The notes beneath the pieces were generated by a model. That model made no database searches. It saw only the letters and a list, made by a program, of their open reading frames with translations, and was not told the origin of the DNA. Below are positions 61,591-64,000 of a stretch of DNA of 64,000 nt, piece by piece. Both the position numbers and the translations under genes were made by a program. The stretch is taken from contig CM069600.1 in the NCBI GenBank assembly GCA_035771175.1, forward strand, positions 339,501 through 403,500. The letters are read 5' to 3'. Position 1 is the first letter of the stretch; each line of letters starts with the position of its first letter. Origin of the DNA: Paratinospora sagittata (Eukaryota > Streptophyta > Magnoliopsida > Ranunculales > Menispermaceae).

Positions 61591-61797
61591 TGCGCACCGC
61601 CTTTCGACAATCTACTGTTCATGTACAATATAAAGCTATGGTATCTTTGCTTTAAGTCACATCTACTTTATGAGTGCTCCTATTTCCAGCTAAGATGCTT
61701 ATCTTCAAGCCAACTCAATGTCTACCAGCTGTCTATGGATCTAAAACCTTTTGAAGTCCGTGGAATTGAAGCCATCTTAAGTCCGTGTCTGTATGCT

Positions 61798-61988
61798 TAT
61801 AAATATGAGTTCATATGTGTTGTAAGAACTCAGAAGTCGATCATAGATTGTAGTGTTTCTGAAGATTGTAGTTTTCATTTTCAGAATCATTGTTTATATT
61901 GTAAGATAATCCCGTGTAAGCTTTGTGTAAGCTTGAGTGGCTTATAGGTGTTTAAAGTCCTAGCACTAAATGATATCTAAAAAATAAA
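61798..61988 (+). promoter_or_regulatory. Pararetrovirus transcript promoter and poly-A signal
   Basis: TATAAATA at 61798-61805 in the non-coding end, followed by AATAAA at 61983-61988 about 150 nt after the expected start. That spacing is the arrangement of caulimovirid terminally redundant RNA: the start and the poly-A signal lie in the same region. No functional evidence. Confidence 0.55.
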
Positions 61989-62005
61989 AAGATAATTTCG
62001 AATAG

Positions 62006-62072
<67 letters not shown>
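62006..62072. repeat. Poly-A and (TA)n tract at the pararetrovirus edge
   Basis: A run of 28 A (62006-62033) passes into a TA repeat to 62072. Endogenous pararetroviruses such as rice tungro-like copies are known to be associated with AT dinucleotide repeats, so this may mark the integration site. Confidence 0.9.
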
Positions 62073-62077
<5 letters not shown>

Positions 62078-62200
62078 CTCTGGCTTTATTCTGTTTTTAC
62101 TCCGTTCTCCTGCAGCGACGAGCTACTGCAGAGAGTTCAATCAGAATCGATATAGATCGATCGATCGATCGAAGACGACGAAGCTTTGTTTTAGTTGGAG

Positions 62201-63289
62201 ATGTCAGTTCTAATAACTACAAGCTTAGGAGATATTGTAATCGATCTGTTCACAGATCGATGTCCTCTGACTTCCAAGAACTTCCTGAAACTTTGCAAGT
62301 AAGTAATTGAATCTCTCTCTTTCTTTCTCACTTTTGTTAAATCTGTTCAAGTAAATATAATGTTTTAAAATGACAATCTGATGATGGGGTTCTCTGGCTT
62401 GTTCATTAGGTCATGTAATTTACGTTTGAAAAAAAACGACAGCTTGTATGATGTTTCAGAACTGCTTACAATTTGATTAGGGTTCTGGCTTTTGTTCATT
62501 AGGTTTTTTTTTTTTTTCTTATGTTGGAATTGCAGGATTAAGTACTTCAATGGTTGTCTATTTCACAATGTGCAAAAGGATTTCACTGCGCAGACCGGGG
62601 ATCCAACGGGGAAGGGCACTGGTGGTGATTCAATCTACAAGTAAGTGTAGCTTCAATGCTGTCATTCTTAATAATTAATTATGAATAACTTGTCATAGAC
62701 TCATAATGTTTTTAATCGCCGTATGTGTATATACTCATAAAGTTCTAAATACTTTTCATGAGAAATGGAAACATTGGAAAGTTCAGGCTGCGTCTGGTTT
62801 AATGATTTGGATACAGTTTTCTGTATCCATAATTTTGGAAATGCAAAAACTCGTTTGGTTGGTTGAAATTTGAAAACAATTTTCCAAAATTTACAAAGAA
62901 AACACAGCCTCAGATTTCCAAAATTTGAAAACTCGTTTTGTTGTTTTTAGGAAATGACAAAATGTTGTTTTCTGAGTTTTTATTTTTTTGAGTTGTATTA
63001 TAGTTTTCAGATCACGGACCAAACGCAGCCTCAGTTTCTCCTTCTATTCATCAATTTATTATATTTTTATTTTCATTTTGTTTTTTTTGTTTTGTAGTTT
63101 TTGTTTAATACATTGGCTCCAAACTTTTATAAATTTTCTGAAATTAACTAACTTACATTGTCTCCTTTTAGGTATCTTTATGGTGACCAGGCTCGGTTTT
63201 TTGCTAATGAGATTCATCCAGATTTAAAACATTCTAAAATGGGGACAGTGGCCATGGCAAGTGCTGGGGAGAATCTAAATGCTTCTCAG
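62201..63289 (+). CDS. CYP59: CYP59-type nuclear cyclophilin, first three exons (3' part outside window)
   Basis: Exons 62201-62298, 62536-62640 and 63172-63289 join in phase (107 codons). The protein starts [20 protein letters not shown], the characteristic start of plant CYP59. It continues with the peptidyl-prolyl isomerase core ([49 protein letters not shown]) and [20 protein letters not shown], a substrate-pocket region. CYP59 proteins have a cyclophilin domain, then an RRM, a zinc knuckle and an RS-like tail, and act with RNA polymerase II and pre-mRNA in the nucleus (family knowledge; those domains lie beyond the window). The exon-3 donor at 63290 is intact; the next exon is not found before 64000. 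A pararetrovirus relic ends about 130 bp upstream of the ATG, and intron 2 hosts a MITE. Confidence 0.93.
62786..63030. mobile_element. MITE with TCA target duplication in CYP59 intron 2
   Basis: Ends GGCTGCGTCTGGT and ACCAAACGCAGCC are inverted repeats with 12 of 13 matches. TCA flanks both sides (62783-62785 and 63031-63033). Length 245 bp, no ORF. Ends match the element at 39836-40072, and the interior matches the relic at 3470-3676. A 3-bp duplication fits PIF/Harbinger-type elements. Confidence 0.82.
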
Positions 63290-63845
63290 GTATTACATGA
63301 AATTTTTGCTTTTAGATCTTTTAAATGTATTTCGTGCTGGGAATGTAAAAAGTGCCATTTTTTCCTCTTGCCAGTGTTTGTACTAGAAACCACTTAATCT
63401 AAAAGCTATACTCATAGATACTTACTCAACTTTGCATATCCAACTAATTGCCATTACTGGCTTCTATTTATAAGCAGGCATGGAACAATTAATTTTGTTC
63501 TATATTGCCATTGACACCTCTACTGTCAATGTAGGAGTGACTTTTCATTATGTTGCAGGATATACCCAAATGAATTCAGAATTTAAGATTTTAGATGCAA
63601 TGGTTCTCAAGAAGCCAAACTAAATATCAATGGTAGCCTTGTAAAATGAGCACAGATTTTAATAACTTATTCAAATTTGGGTTTCTTTTTTGAGTTTGAA
63701 TGTTGCCCATATTCATGTATTTACTTGATTTCATGATAGAGCCTATAGGAGATTGAGTTCATGAGGTAGTTGAAAACTCACTCGTTTGCATAGATGTTGG
63801 GAAAAAGGAGCTCTGTGTGTACTGTTGTCAAATGACATTTTTATT

Positions 63846-63958
63846 TGGCTTTTTCCTTTTTTTCCCTTTTTCTTTTTTGATAAATGGCGGGGTTTGAACC
63901 CATGATCTTAATTCTCAAAGCTTGTATGCCAAGTTATGATCTCCAAGCTCTGTTGTTT
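63846..63958 (-). mobile_element. tRNA-derived SINE fragment
   Basis: On the minus strand box A TGGCATACAAG (63931-63921) fits the RNA polymerase III consensus at all fixed positions. Box B GGGTTCAAACC (63901-63891) follows at tRNA-like spacing. An A-rich tail (complement of the T-rich 63849-63879) follows. No cloverleaf is evident, so it is a SINE head and not a tRNA gene. It lies downstream of CYP59 exon 3, probably in an intron. Confidence 0.65.
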
Positions 63959-64000
63959 AGGTTTATTGTGGTTATGATCATTTTCTTTCCTAACTGTAAC

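Larger units (their letters stand above)
55122..62005 (+). mobile_element. Endogenous pararetrovirus (Caulimoviridae, florendovirus-like)
   Basis: A 6.9-kb unit has the pararetrovirus order: movement protein-like region, coat region with CCHC knuckle, aspartic protease, reverse transcriptase, RNase H, then one or two further ORFs and a promoter-like non-coding end. There is no integrase and no LTR, which separates it from Gypsy elements. A polyprotein plus a separate ORF2 of unknown role resembles florendoviruses; a petuvirus-like assignment is the main alternative. It is damaged: the left end enters the movement-protein region without its start, frame changes occur near 56.7, 57.34 and 58.13 kb, and a TAG lies at 58455-58457. 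The right end stops in a poly-A/(TA)n tract. The copy cannot express an intact polyprotein. Confidence 0.88.

Noticed and set aside
63891..63931. tRNA gene
   Set aside because: Boxes A and B are present but no acceptor stem or cloverleaf was seen, and an A-rich tail follows; a SINE explains it better.

Overview
The window is nuclear DNA from a flowering plant. Every gene has short exons with GT-AG (once GC-AG) introns, intergenic DNA is strongly AT-rich, and the mobile DNA is of plant types: L1-type LINEs, tRNA-derived SINEs, miniature LTR elements (TRIMs), hAT- and Tourist-like MITEs, and an integrated caulimovirus-like pararetrovirus. Low GC in coding exons fits a eudicot or another non-grass angiosperm; I cannot name the species.

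Genes, left to right: (1) the last three exons of a thioredoxin O-type gene (+, 214-1317); (2) an RlmI-like PUA/SAM rRNA methyltransferase, 8 exons, 440 aa (-, 3223-9476); (3) translation elongation factor eEF2, 843 aa (-, 10872-13944), with a 1.4-kb leader intron and a TATA/telo-box promoter near 15.5 kb; (4) a P4-type phospholipid flippase (ALA family), 11 exons, 1235 aa (+, 26919-33459); (5) a CCT-domain transcriptional regulator, 4 exons, 315 aa (-, 35571-37084); (6) a coiled-coil protein of the At4g15545 type, 9 exons, 332 aa (-, 44523-49612); (7) the first three exons of a CYP59-type nuclear cyclophilin (+, from 62201, running off the right edge). All reconstructed reading frames close exactly, so these genes look functional. 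They are unrelated housekeeping or regulatory genes and do not form a pathway cluster.

The rest is mobile DNA. At 17.8-24.2 kb a SINE lies directly before a decayed full-length LINE, which carries a 438-bp foldback element between its two ORFs. A 5'-truncated LINE sits at 42.85-43.75 kb. At 51.9-62.1 kb there is a nested complex: a SINE split by a 3-kb solo LTR (5-bp target duplication lying on the SINE B box), then a 6.9-kb endogenous pararetrovirus (movement protein, coat protein zinc knuckle, protease, RT, RNase H, and one or two unidentified downstream ORFs). The viral promoter-like end and an A/TA tract stop about 130 bp before the CYP59 start codon.

Many small elements lie inside introns: a Tourist-like MITE and a second MITE in methyltransferase introns; a related MITE, a complete 298-bp TRIM with perfect 5-bp target duplication, and a degenerate TRIM in the flippase; a 902-bp hAT-like element with perfect 8-bp target duplication in the At4g15545-like gene; and a MITE with 3-bp target duplication in CYP59. 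I saw no CRISPR, rRNA or convincing functional tRNA gene. The most notable items are the pararetrovirus abutting CYP59, the solo-LTR-in-SINE nest, the TRIM, and the asymmetric foldback element.
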